Assembly: GCA_947454745.1 (NCBI GenBank) | Contig: CANGMV010000076.1 | Location: 1 to 6,060 of the forward strand | DNA: 6,060 bases | Direction: 5' to 3' | From: Bacteroidota bacterium | GTDB taxonomy: Bacteria > Bacteroidota > Bacteroidia > Chitinophagales > Chitinophagaceae | Part shown: one piece after another, positions 1 through 6,060 of the stretch | Position numbering within the stretch: position 1 is the stretch's first letter | How the letters are laid out: the number at the start of each line of letters is the position of its first letter | The notes under the pieces: model-generated | Databases searched by the model: none | What the model saw: only the letters and a program-made list of their open reading frames with translations | What the model was told of the DNA's origin: nothing | Position numbers and translations under genes: made by a program

Positions 1-264
1 GATAAAATGAATCAACTTTCTTTATTTGACAAATACATTTTAATTCGTATTTGCGAGGAAGCGCCTAGTAAATTAATTGCTTTTGAGTTAAGCTGTAGCA
101 AAAGAACTGTGGAAGGGCATCGCACTAAAATGATGCAATTGTTTGAAGTGAAAAATGTGGCAGGCCTTGTGAAAATAGCCTGCCTTTCAAAATTGTATGA
201 AAATTATCTTTCTAATCCCGGTTTATATGAAGTTACTTTATGTGCTAAAACGTCTTCCTTGTAA
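1..264 (+). CDS. LuxR/NarL-type HTH transcriptional regulator, C-terminal part (5' end probably outside the window)
   Basis: Counting from the ATG at 7, 85 residues are visible and form one GerE/LuxR-type helix-turn-helix. Residues 21-30 fit the scaffold helix. Residues 31-46 fit the recognition helix, with the family signature T34-V35-E36-x-H38-R39, followed by the K49-N50-x-A52-G53-L54 segment common in Bacteroidota NarL-type response regulators. The domain binds DNA as a dimer and usually sits at the C-terminus of a receiver (REC) protein. The frame stays open from ATG 7 to base 1 and no start signal can be judged in six bases, so the ATG is probably an internal Met and a REC or other sensor domain should lie upstream. 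A stand-alone small HTH protein is the alternative. The classic LuxR glycine before the scaffold helix is replaced by E-A-P-S. The last 20 residues extend past the HTH fold and lie opposite the acylase 3' end. The HTH call is fairly sure; the target and signal are unknown. Confidence 0.68.
   Translation, partial: DKMNQLSLFDKYILIRICEEAPSKLIAFELSCSKRTVEGHRTKMMQLFEVKNVAGLVKIACLSKLYENYLSNPGLYEVTLCAKTSSL
151..184 (-). terminator. Possible terminator of the acylase gene, inside the convergent HTH gene
   Basis: A perfect 7-bp GC-rich inverted repeat (GGCAGGC at 159-165, GCCTGCC at 178-184) encloses a 12-nt loop. Read on the - strand it begins 19 nt after the acylase stop codon and is followed, after a 3-nt gap, by five Ts (155-151). 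Position and structure suit an intrinsic terminator. The T tract is short and not directly attached, and the bases also encode residues of the HTH domain on the + strand, so coincidence is possible. Confidence 0.4.
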
Positions 265-2450
265 AAGTGAATGGTTTTAAAATTACCATCAATATACATC
301 TGAGCTTGATCGGTAAAATGTTTGTCAATTGCCCATCTACTTTGTCCTCCCGTTATAATTGTTTTAGCTTGTATTTTTTTGCCAAAACTTACTGCTGCAA
401 TAAAACTATTTCCCGAAAAACCATATCTGTATTGGGTTGTGGAGCTTCCACTTGTCATTTGTCTACTTTCAAAAGCAGGCATTTGTCCCCATTTACTTGA
501 GGTTTGAGCAACAGCAATACTCCAAGCACTATCATTAAATGTACCACCAGGGTTTACTCTTTGATACCTATTAATTTTACCCCAAGGCATTTCCCAACTG
601 CCGTATCTGCTTTGTAAATTCTTTAGTGTTAATGTTAGCAGTGATAATTTTTCATTATTAGACACTTCGTTTATCATGCGCTCGTATTTTTTTATGGCCT
701 GAGTCCCTTCCTCCTCGGTACTTGGAGCCGGTATTTTTTTTGCCCATTCTGTTGCCCATTCAATAGCAATAGTTTGTGCAATGGAATTTGTATCGGCATC
801 ATGATTCCATCTTTCTAAATAACTCACTGCTTTTTCTTGCAGTGGGTTGAGTGCAATGGTTCTTGCATAGCTTATAAATGAGGGCAATAAAATATCAAAT
901 GCGGTTAGATGTTTATTATATCCAAGTTGAATTAATTCGTCTAAATTAATTTTATCGATACCTTCTAGCAATCGAACTGCATTTAATCCTCTCCCATTTT
1001 GTCCATCTGGGGCCATATAGGCTGGATAATTTTTGGGTTCAGGACTATATTTCCCTGCAACAGTGAATGGGGTTGCATTGCAATTTTGTAGCCAACCATT
1101 TTGAGGGTTTATGCTTTGTACAATTTCATTAAGGGCATGTACACCATTCCATTCGGTGGCTTTGGTTGTACCCGAAACGGGTCTTGAATAATCCAAACTT
1201 GCATCGTTTCGTTTTGGCATAAAATTTCCATGCCAATAAGCAATATTACCCTCCGCATCGGCATACACAGTATTATTGCTATTATTGGCTAGTAACGATA
1301 ATGCTTTTTTGTATCCTTCGAAACTATTTGCTTTTGTCCTTGTCCAACATTCTAACAAAGCGTTTAAAGAACGATTGTTTTCATGTAAGCTTAACCATTG
1401 TTCTTTTTGAGCGCCCATGACAGGACCATGATGCGTTTTATAAGTGGTAAATAATTTTGATTTTACAATACCATCTTGGTTGTATTTAATTTCAATATTT
1501 CTTATACTTATTGGTAGTTGTTGTTGTTCGTATTCATAAGTTAAAGACTGTCCAGTTTTATTTATTTTCTCAAGGTATACGTCGGCTACATCGGCATAAC
1601 TGCTTGTATGCATCCAGCCACAATGTTCGTTAAAACCTTGGTAGATAAACATTTGACCCCATGTAACTGCACCATATACATTTAAACCTTGTTCACTTAC
1701 CATATGCATTTCGGATCTGAAATAAAACGGCACATGGGGATTAATATACAGCATCGCATTTCCGTCCTTACTGTGTTTAGGTGCTATTGCCAATCCATTG
1801 GATCCTTTTAAAGTTTTTTCTTCCATATCATAGGGCGAAAACCTTTCATTTTGTTGATAAGCTGTTGCTGCATTAGCACCGCCATAAAAAGCAGCAACAT
1901 CTGCTTCTTTAATACCGCCCGTCCTGGTTGGGGAAACACTTCCGTCGGTCCACATTAAATGGTACCAAGGTTTAAAATAGGTAATCACTTCGGGCTGCAC
2001 TTGCGGATGTTTAGCTAAATAATAATTAATTCCGTCGGCATGTGCCTGTAATAGTTCTTTAAACCATAAAGGACTATTGTTATAATCCTTAATTGCTTGC
2101 GTACTATCTTGAATTAACTGCATCATTAAGTCGGCATAAATTATTTCACTGCGCTTAGTTTTTACAATATCGTTTGATTTTAATTCAGCCAAGCGACCTA
2201 GCATCTCTAAATAGTTTTTTTCTATCTGAGGAAAGTTCTCTTCACATTGCGCATACATTAATCCAAATACTGCATCCGCATCGGTCTTGCCATAAATATG
2301 TGGAATTCCCCATTCGTCACGAATGATGGTTGTTTGTTGAACGTGTTTTTCCCATCGCGCTTTTTCGTTGCTGCTATTTTTTTGAGCAAATGAAATTTGT
2401 GTGATAGATACGCCGAAGAGTATTGCAAAAAGACCAGCTTTGATTTCCAT
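204..2450 (-). CDS. Secreted penicillin acylase family protein (Ntn hydrolase, PvdQ/aculeacin-acylase-like)
   Basis: This 748-residue precursor belongs to the penicillin/AHL/aculeacin acylase family, which hydrolyses amide bonds of N-acylated substrates after autocatalytic cleavage into alpha and beta chains. Residues 1-22 form a Sec signal peptide with probable cleavage after S-F-A22, so the mature enzyme is likely periplasmic. The alpha chain opens with the family motif R44-D-E-W-G-I-P-H-I52. Cleavage is expected at G216|S217, making Ser217 the beta-chain N-terminal nucleophile. H239, in NPHVPF, lies exactly at beta position 23, as in PvdQ (penicillin G acylase has Gln there). GFNEHCGW (272-279) and QNCN (455-458, near the oxyanion Asn of the family) follow. 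WGKINR (624-629) and TGGQS (700-704) are C-terminal family blocks. Length matches PvdQ-type enzymes. ATG 2450 was chosen over TTG 2456 two codons earlier; an in-frame TAG directly precedes that TTG. No Shine-Dalgarno is visible. The substrate is unknown: acyl-homoserine lactones, lipopeptides, beta-lactams or peptides are all possible. Confidence 0.92.
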   Translation of the reverse strand: MEIKAGLFAILFGVSITQISFAQKNSSNEKARWEKHVQQTTIIRDEWGIPHIYGKTDADAVFGLMYAQCEENFPQIEKNYLEMLGRLAELKSNDIVKTKRSEIIYADLMMQLIQDSTQAIKDYNNSPLWFKELLQAHADGINYYLAKHPQVQPEVITYFKPWYHLMWTDGSVSPTRTGGIKEADVAAFYGGANAATAYQQNERFSPYDMEEKTLKGSNGLAIAPKHSKDGNAMLYINPHVPFYFRSEMHMVSEQGLNVYGAVTWGQMFIYQGFNEHCGWMHTSSYADVADVYLEKINKTGQSLTYEYEQQQLPISIRNIEIKYNQDGIVKSKLFTTYKTHHGPVMGAQKEQWLSLHENNRSLNALLECWTRTKANSFEGYKKALSLLANNSNNTVYADAEGNIAYWHGNFMPKRNDASLDYSRPVSGTTKATEWNGVHALNEIVQSINPQNGWLQNCNATPFTVAGKYSPEPKNYPAYMAPDGQNGRGLNAVRLLEGIDKINLDELIQLGYNKHLTAFDILLPSFISYARTIALNPLQEKAVSYLERWNHDADTNSIAQTIAIEWATEWAKKIPAPSTEEEGTQAIKKYERMINEVSNNEKLSLLTLTLKNLQSRYGSWEMPWGKINRYQRVNPGGTFNDSAWSIAVAQTSSKWGQMPAFESRQMTSGSSTTQYRYGFSGNSFIAAVSFGKKIQAKTIITGGQSRWAIDKHFTDQAQMYIDGNFKTIHFYKEDVLAHKVTSYKPGLER

Positions 2451-2474
2451 AAACAACTATTTAAAGTGTGGTCT

Positions 2475-2501
2475 TAAAGTTAAGAAAAATAAAAAGCACA
2501 A
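2475..2501 (-). promoter_or_regulatory. Tentative Bacteroidota-type promoter for the acylase gene
   Basis: On the - strand, TAACTTTA (2482-2475) matches the Bacteroidota -7 element TAnnTTTG at all but the last base. A TTG (2501-2499) lies 16 nt upstream as a -33 candidate, slightly closer than usual. The acylase must start transcription somewhere here if the terminator just upstream is efficient, because only about 90 nt separate the genes. The predicted leader would be under 30 nt. AT-rich sequence gives such matches by chance, so this is weak. Confidence 0.22.
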
Positions 2502-2521
2502 CCTCGGAAGATTGTGCTTTT
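2485..2521 (-). terminator. Rho-independent terminator of the amidohydrolase/TIM-barrel operon
   Basis: The arms AAAAGCACAA (2492-2501) and TTGTGCTTTT (2512-2521) are perfect 10-bp complements. After one C/A mismatch, two more pairs (2503-2510, 2504-2509) close a four-base loop. On the - strand the stem starts 21 nt after the TIM-barrel stop codon and runs into a U-rich tail (TTTT, T, A, TTTTT through 2485). This is a textbook intrinsic terminator and implies that the acylase downstream has its own promoter. Confidence 0.85.
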
Positions 2522-2542
2522 AGGATAGAAGGCTTTACTAAT

Positions 2543-3475
2543 TTATACCAGGCCCCAGGTTTTCATTCTGTCTAGGTTTATTTTAGCACATTCTAATGGA
2601 GTTCTGTTTTGATAAGACTCTTGCTCTATAATAAAGTGATGTGCACCACTTACCTTTTTAGCTAAAAGGCATAATGCTTTTGGATTCACTTCGCCATCGC
2701 CCATAATCGTACTGTCATATCCATCGTTCATCTCTCCTTTACCAGCCGATTTAATTTCGTCTTTAACGTGTAAGGAAGGGAAACGTCCATGGTATTTGTC
2801 AATCCACTCTTTTGCACGACCGCCGCTACCATACATATTACCAAAGTCCAATTGTTGAATCACTAAGTTCGGGTCGGTATTTTTAATGATCAAATCATAA
2901 ATAGGAGTATCATTAATTTTTTCCGTGAATTCAAAGTCGTGGTTGTGGTAACCAAATTTCATTCCTTGTTTTTTACATAATTCCCCCGATTTGTTAAACA
3001 CATCTAATTGCAACATTAATCCATCATAACTATGTCTTAGCTTTTCATCCATCCAAGGGCTAATAACATACTGCTGACCCATGGTTGCTGCATCGTCAAC
3101 AGTATATTTCCACGCATCGGTAAAATCATTTTTTGTTTTATCCCAATGTGCAGCTGTCATTACTGTATGACCACTCGGCATTTTTAATCCTAGGTCAGTT
3201 AATATTTTTTTGAACTCAATTGCAGTGTGTCCGTAAAATTTTCTGTTTACGTAATTAGCATGTTCAACATACTCGTAGCCCATGTCGGACAAGGCTTTCA
3301 AGGTCTCTAATGGCTTTTTAAACATATCGTCGCGCACCGAATACAATTGAATTCCAATCAATCCTTTTTCTGCTTTAGCGGCGGCATTATTAGCCCATAA
3401 TACTTTGGGCAAAAAACCGGCACCCACTAAGGCAAGAGATGCGTTTTGAATAAATTTTCTTCTTGAATTTTGCAT
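2543..3475 (-). CDS. Tat-exported sugar phosphate isomerase/epimerase-like TIM-barrel protein
   Basis: This 310-residue protein resembles the xylose-isomerase-like TIM-barrel (AP endonuclease family 2, IolE-like) group, whose members isomerise, epimerise or dehydrate sugars and cyclitols with a divalent metal. Residues 4-10 (SRRKFIQ) are a twin-arginine motif, followed by a hydrophobic stretch to about residue 23 and an Ala-rich region suited to cleavage near 30-36, so it is probably exported folded. The barrel starts at G38-L-I-G-I-Q-L-Y-S-V-R48, a strand-1 signature of the family. Likely metal or active-site residues are in YHNHDFEF (176-183, H179 and E182), QLDFG (D210), LHVKD (H236) and IIEQE (E284); their roles are inferred from family position. 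Length is normal for a Bacteroidota member of this type. The ATG at 3475 gives an intact Tat signal. It lies 30 nt after the amidohydrolase stop, so the two genes are probably one operon ending at the terminator at 2485-2521. The true substrate is unknown. Confidence 0.88.
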   Translation of the reverse strand: MQNSRRKFIQNASLALVGAGFLPKVLWANNAAAKAEKGLIGIQLYSVRDDMFKKPLETLKALSDMGYEYVEHANYVNRKFYGHTAIEFKKILTDLGLKMPSGHTVMTAAHWDKTKNDFTDAWKYTVDDAATMGQQYVISPWMDEKLRHSYDGLMLQLDVFNKSGELCKKQGMKFGYHNHDFEFTEKINDTPIYDLIIKNTDPNLVIQQLDFGNMYGSGGRAKEWIDKYHGRFPSLHVKDEIKSAGKGEMNDGYDSTIMGDGEVNPKALCLLAKKVSGAHHFIIEQESYQNRTPLECAKINLDRMKTWGLV

Positions 3476-3505
3476 AGCAATCGTTTTAGTATTTAAACTT
3501 ACAAA

Positions 3506-6060
3506 TTAATCTTTAACATTGGTGTTTTTAATCGGCTTCTTATCGGACCATTCTGTGCGATCTAGTTGATGGTTGCCTGTTAGTGTTTCGTTTAAATTAT
3601 CGGCATTGTATAAACGACCATTTTTCATTACATAACGAATTGAGTTTGTGTTATGTATGTCGACTAAAGGGTCCTTGTCTAAAATAAGTAAGTCAGCTAA
3701 CTTACCTGTTTCAATACTTCCTAAATCATTTTCCAAGCCTAGTCCTGTAGCGCCTAAAATAGTTGCCACTTTTAAGGCATCGTGAGTACGCATGCCACCG
3801 CTTTGCATGGACCAAACTTCCCAATGATAACCAAGTCCTTGTAATTGACCGTGGCTTCCGATACCCGCTAGGCCACCTGCTTCCACCAAGTTCTTCATGG
3901 TATTAGCGTGTTTTTGGAATACATGTTCTTCTGGTAAGAACCAAGTAGCACGACGACGTGATTTTCCAGCCAATTCTTCATAAGGCGTAAAAAATTGCAT
4001 TTTAGGATCGCTATAAGGATTCGCGTTTTCGTAATAATAATTTTCTGCCCAAGGACCACCATAGGAAACCAACAAAGTAGGCGTAACCGTCATCTTAGAT
4101 GCTGCAATACTATTTATTACATCCTTGTACAAAGGATAAATAGGAATCGCATGCTCATGACCAGGATAACCATCCAATAGATTGGTCATATTTAATTTAA
4201 TATCTAAACCTCCTTCGGTGGTTGGCATTAATTGTTGATTTTTTGCAGCCTGAATGACCCACTGTCTTTGTTTTCTGTTACCTACTAAATACATTTTAAT
4301 ATACTTAGTGTTATAGTATTTTGAATATTGAGATAGTACCGATTCGGCTTGTGTAGAATCTTTTAAGTTATAAGACCAATAACCAACACCAGGCCCTGTT
4401 GAATAAATTCTTGGTCCCACCATGGCACCTGCTTCCACCATATCACTATACGTTAATACATCGGTAGTAGCAGTTTGTGGGTCACGCGTTGTGGTAACCC
4501 CATACGCTAAATTCGCTGCATAAACCCAAGCTTGGTTCTTGTGAATCCCCCAGCTAGGCCACATATGCGCGTGGGTATCAACAAATCCAGGAATGATCGT
4601 CTTGCCCGATACGTCCACGCTTTGTGTGTTAGCCGCAACTTGTATCGTTCTAGATTTACCTATTGCTTTAATTCGATTATTGATAATATAAATATCACCA
4701 CCATCAATAATTTCATCGCCATGCATGGTAATGATTCTAGCGTTCTTCAACAATACTGAACCGTTCGGAACGTCTTTGTTATAATAAACATTCACCCATT
4801 GTTCAGTTGCTTTGAATTTAGGTGTTTCTTTTTTATCATTCTTTTTTACAAGATTGTCTTTGCTTGTGGTGTCTTTTTTAGTAGTATCGTTTTTTGCTAA
4901 TTCCTTTAAAGCGTCTTCGGCTTTTTTAGCAATGGCTAAACTATCATCAAACGCATAGCTCTTGTCAATATCATAGGTAAAGTGTGCAGCACCTAAACTC
5001 CAATGAATGGTTTTCCCATCGGCCTGCCAGCTTGGAAATTCTCCACCAATTTCAGTAAGCAATTTACTTGGGAAGGCTGCATTTTTTGCATCTGCTACCG
5101 AAATTTCTACCAGCTTGCCTGTTTGAGGAATGGTAACATAGTAGATATTATTATTCACTTGTGCAATGGCCGACTTGCCTAATGGAGAAACTAGAATACT
5201 TGCAGCATTGGAAGGTGGATTGTTTTCTTTAGCAGCTTCGTCGCCATCCTCGGCCAACACTTGCGGTACGATACATGGATCCCCAGCAGGCTTGCCGTTA
5301 TGTTGAGCAATACTTCCGTAGGTTGTAATACCTGTAATTTTCACAATTTCTTTTTCGTCACCACCATCCCATTGAATAGACAATAATTTGCCGTTATTGT
5401 TTAAATAGATCCTGTTTTCATTTTTTACAAAATGTGCATTGGATCTTCCATTGGCTTTGTCAATTACATGAATTTCATTATTCGCCAAATCCAACCAACA
5501 AATTTCATCTTCATCATCATTATATGTTGGGTCTTTTGAATCCAAAAACTTTTGTGCAGTAGTGCGATTAAATACCAATCGCTTCCCACTAGGATCTACT
5601 GCAATACCTTGATACAATGCAGATTCACTCGCGATGATACTTTCTTTACCAGTTGCTAAGTCAATACTATGAATTTGTCCGCCTTGTGTATTCCAAGTAG
5701 CAAAATAAATCGTTTTTCCATTTGGATGCCAAGCAGGTTGCGCTTCAGTAAAATTATTTTTAGTGATTTTTTTTGGAGCACCATTTGGATAGTCCATTAC
5801 ATACAATCTATTCAAAACAGTAAATGCTAATTTTTTTCCATCAGGAGAAGGCACGGCATCCCTTATCTGTGTTGCTTTTGAAGCGATCGTATCTTTTATA
5901 GGATATTTAAATAATACTTCAGGTCCCATTTCAATAGTAGCATCTACTGTATAGGAAATTTCTTCTTGCGCTGCTGTTTCAATATTTATTTTATGAATTT
6001 TACCTCCATAAGAACTGATTAAATATTTACTGTCTGGTGTAAATGTCATGGCTGGTAAAA
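3506..6060 (-). CDS. TolB-like propeller plus amidohydrolase protein, 5' end outside the window
   Basis: The frame is open through the right edge: the codons before the ATG at 6049 read L-P-A and complete a propeller-strand motif, so that Met is internal and the true start lies beyond 6060. Numbering is from that Met (847 residues visible). Residues 1 to about 360 are a PD40/TolB-type beta-propeller with repeats at TFTPDSKYL (2-10), PSPDGKKLAF (67-76), PAWHPNGKTIYF (105-116), VDPSGKRLVF (151-160) and PSWQADGKTIHW (339-350). A Lys/Asp/Thr-rich linker (368-413) leads to an amidohydrolase domain (about 430-820). That domain has GFVDTHAH (488-495, H493 and H495), K585 as a candidate carboxylated Lys, GHEHAIP (H633), and the C-terminal signature GSIETGKLADLLILD (777-791). 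Where relatives usually have a His and an Asp metal ligand, it reads TTEGG (E612) and GSHGQ (H733). Such exported proteins are annotated as amidohydrolases or imidazolonepropionase-like hydrolases; the substrate is unknown. It is the first visible gene of the operon with the TIM-barrel gene. Confidence 0.9.
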   Translation of the reverse strand, partial: LPAMTFTPDSKYLISSYGGKIHKINIETAAQEEISYTVDATIEMGPEVLFKYPIKDTIASKATQIRDAVPSPDGKKLAFTVLNRLYVMDYPNGAPKKITKNNFTEAQPAWHPNGKTIYFATWNTQGGQIHSIDLATGKESIIASESALYQGIAVDPSGKRLVFNRTTAQKFLDSKDPTYNDDEDEICWLDLANNEIHVIDKANGRSNAHFVKNENRIYLNNNGKLLSIQWDGGDEKEIVKITGITTYGSIAQHNGKPAGDPCIVPQVLAEDGDEAAKENNPPSNAASILVSPLGKSAIAQVNNNIYYVTIPQTGKLVEISVADAKNAAFPSKLLTEIGGEFPSWQADGKTIHWSLGAAHFTYDIDKSYAFDDSLAIAKKAEDALKELAKNDTTKKDTTSKDNLVKKNDKKETPKFKATEQWVNVYYNKDVPNGSVLLKNARIITMHGDEIIDGGDIYIINNRIKAIGKSRTIQVAANTQSVDVSGKTIIPGFVDTHAHMWPSWGIHKNQAWVYAANLAYGVTTTRDPQTATTDVLTYSDMVEAGAMVGPRIYSTGPGVGYWSYNLKDSTQAESVLSQYSKYYNTKYIKMYLVGNRKQRQWVIQAAKNQQLMPTTEGGLDIKLNMTNLLDGYPGHEHAIPIYPLYKDVINSIAASKMTVTPTLLVSYGGPWAENYYYENANPYSDPKMQFFTPYEELAGKSRRRATWFLPEEHVFQKHANTMKNLVEAGGLAGIGSHGQLQGLGYHWEVWSMQSGGMRTHDALKVATILGATGLGLENDLGSIETGKLADLLILDKDPLVDIHNTNSIRYVMKNGRLYNADNLNETLTGNHQLDRTEWSDKKPIKNTNVKD

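Noticed and set aside
273..291. Inverted repeat ATGGT / ACCAT around an AT-rich loop just after the HTH gene stop, considered as its terminator
   Set aside because: The stem is only 5 bp and AT-rich, with no T run following on the + strand, and the sequence is coding for the acylase.
267..507. Two + strand open frames (77 and 61 residues) starting at 267 and 322
   Set aside because: They lie opposite conserved acylase coding sequence, show no recognisable domain, and have Cys- and Ser-rich composition typical of antisense shadows.
1..2450. A LuxR-plus-acylase quorum-sensing and quenching module
   Set aside because: The two genes are convergent rather than co-transcribed, the regulator shows only an HTH of NarL response-regulator style, and no autoinducer synthase is present.
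3502..3509. TTAATTTG on the - strand at the amidohydrolase/TIM-barrel junction, considered as an internal -7 promoter element
   Set aside because: It misses the invariant A at position 2 of TAnnTTTG and overlaps the stop codon of the upstream gene; the 30-nt gap is better explained by co-transcription.
3995..4180. A + strand open frame of 61 residues
   Set aside because: It is antisense to the well-conserved amidohydrolase domain and encodes an Arg/Ile-rich product with no family features.
4532..4759. A + strand open frame of 75 residues
   Set aside because: It is antisense to the HxH metal-site region of the amidohydrolase and has no recognisable domain or start signal.
5504..5545. Acidic run (D-D-E-D-E) in the propeller, encoded by a short TCATCT-like repeat, considered as a calcium site or microsatellite
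   Set aside because: The repeat is only a few units long and an acidic propeller loop is unremarkable; no metal-binding loop consensus can be recognised.

Overview
The window most likely comes from a member of the Bacteroidota, plausibly a Chitinophagaceae-like organism. The reasons are the AT-rich coding sequence, the absence of Shine-Dalgarno motifs before the starts, a LuxR-type HTH that reads like Bacteroidota NarL-family regulators, and a set of exported hydrolases typical of that phylum. The lineage is an inference from style, not a database result.

Layout. At the left edge, on the + strand, is the C-terminal DNA-binding part of a LuxR/NarL-type regulator (1-264, probably cut by the window edge). 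It converges tail-to-tail with a - strand gene for a secreted penicillin-acylase-family Ntn hydrolase (204-2450), and the two coding regions overlap by 61 nt. A GC-rich hairpin inside the regulator's coding sequence (159-184) could be the acylase terminator. Upstream of the acylase lies a short intergenic gap (2451-2542) holding a clear rho-independent terminator for the next - strand operon and perhaps the acylase promoter. That operon consists of a large amidohydrolase with an N-terminal TolB-like propeller (3506-6060, its 5' end lying beyond the window) followed 30 nt later by a Tat-exported sugar-phosphate-isomerase-like TIM-barrel protein (2543-3475).

How the genes fit together. All three enzymes are probably envelope-located: the acylase has a Sec signal peptide, the TIM-barrel protein has a twin-arginine signal, and the propeller-amidohydrolase belongs to a family that is usually exported, although its N-terminus is not visible here. 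The amidohydrolase and TIM-barrel genes look co-transcribed; the acylase appears to be a separate transcription unit. No substrate can be read from the sequence. There are no RNA genes, CRISPR arrays, insertion sequences or large repeats. Almost all of the window is coding, and no gene-free stretch exceeds 100 nt. I do not see an obviously new system. The points most worth a second look are the PvdQ-like active-site pattern of the acylase, the unusual metal-ligand pattern of the amidohydrolase, and the overlapping convergent gene ends.
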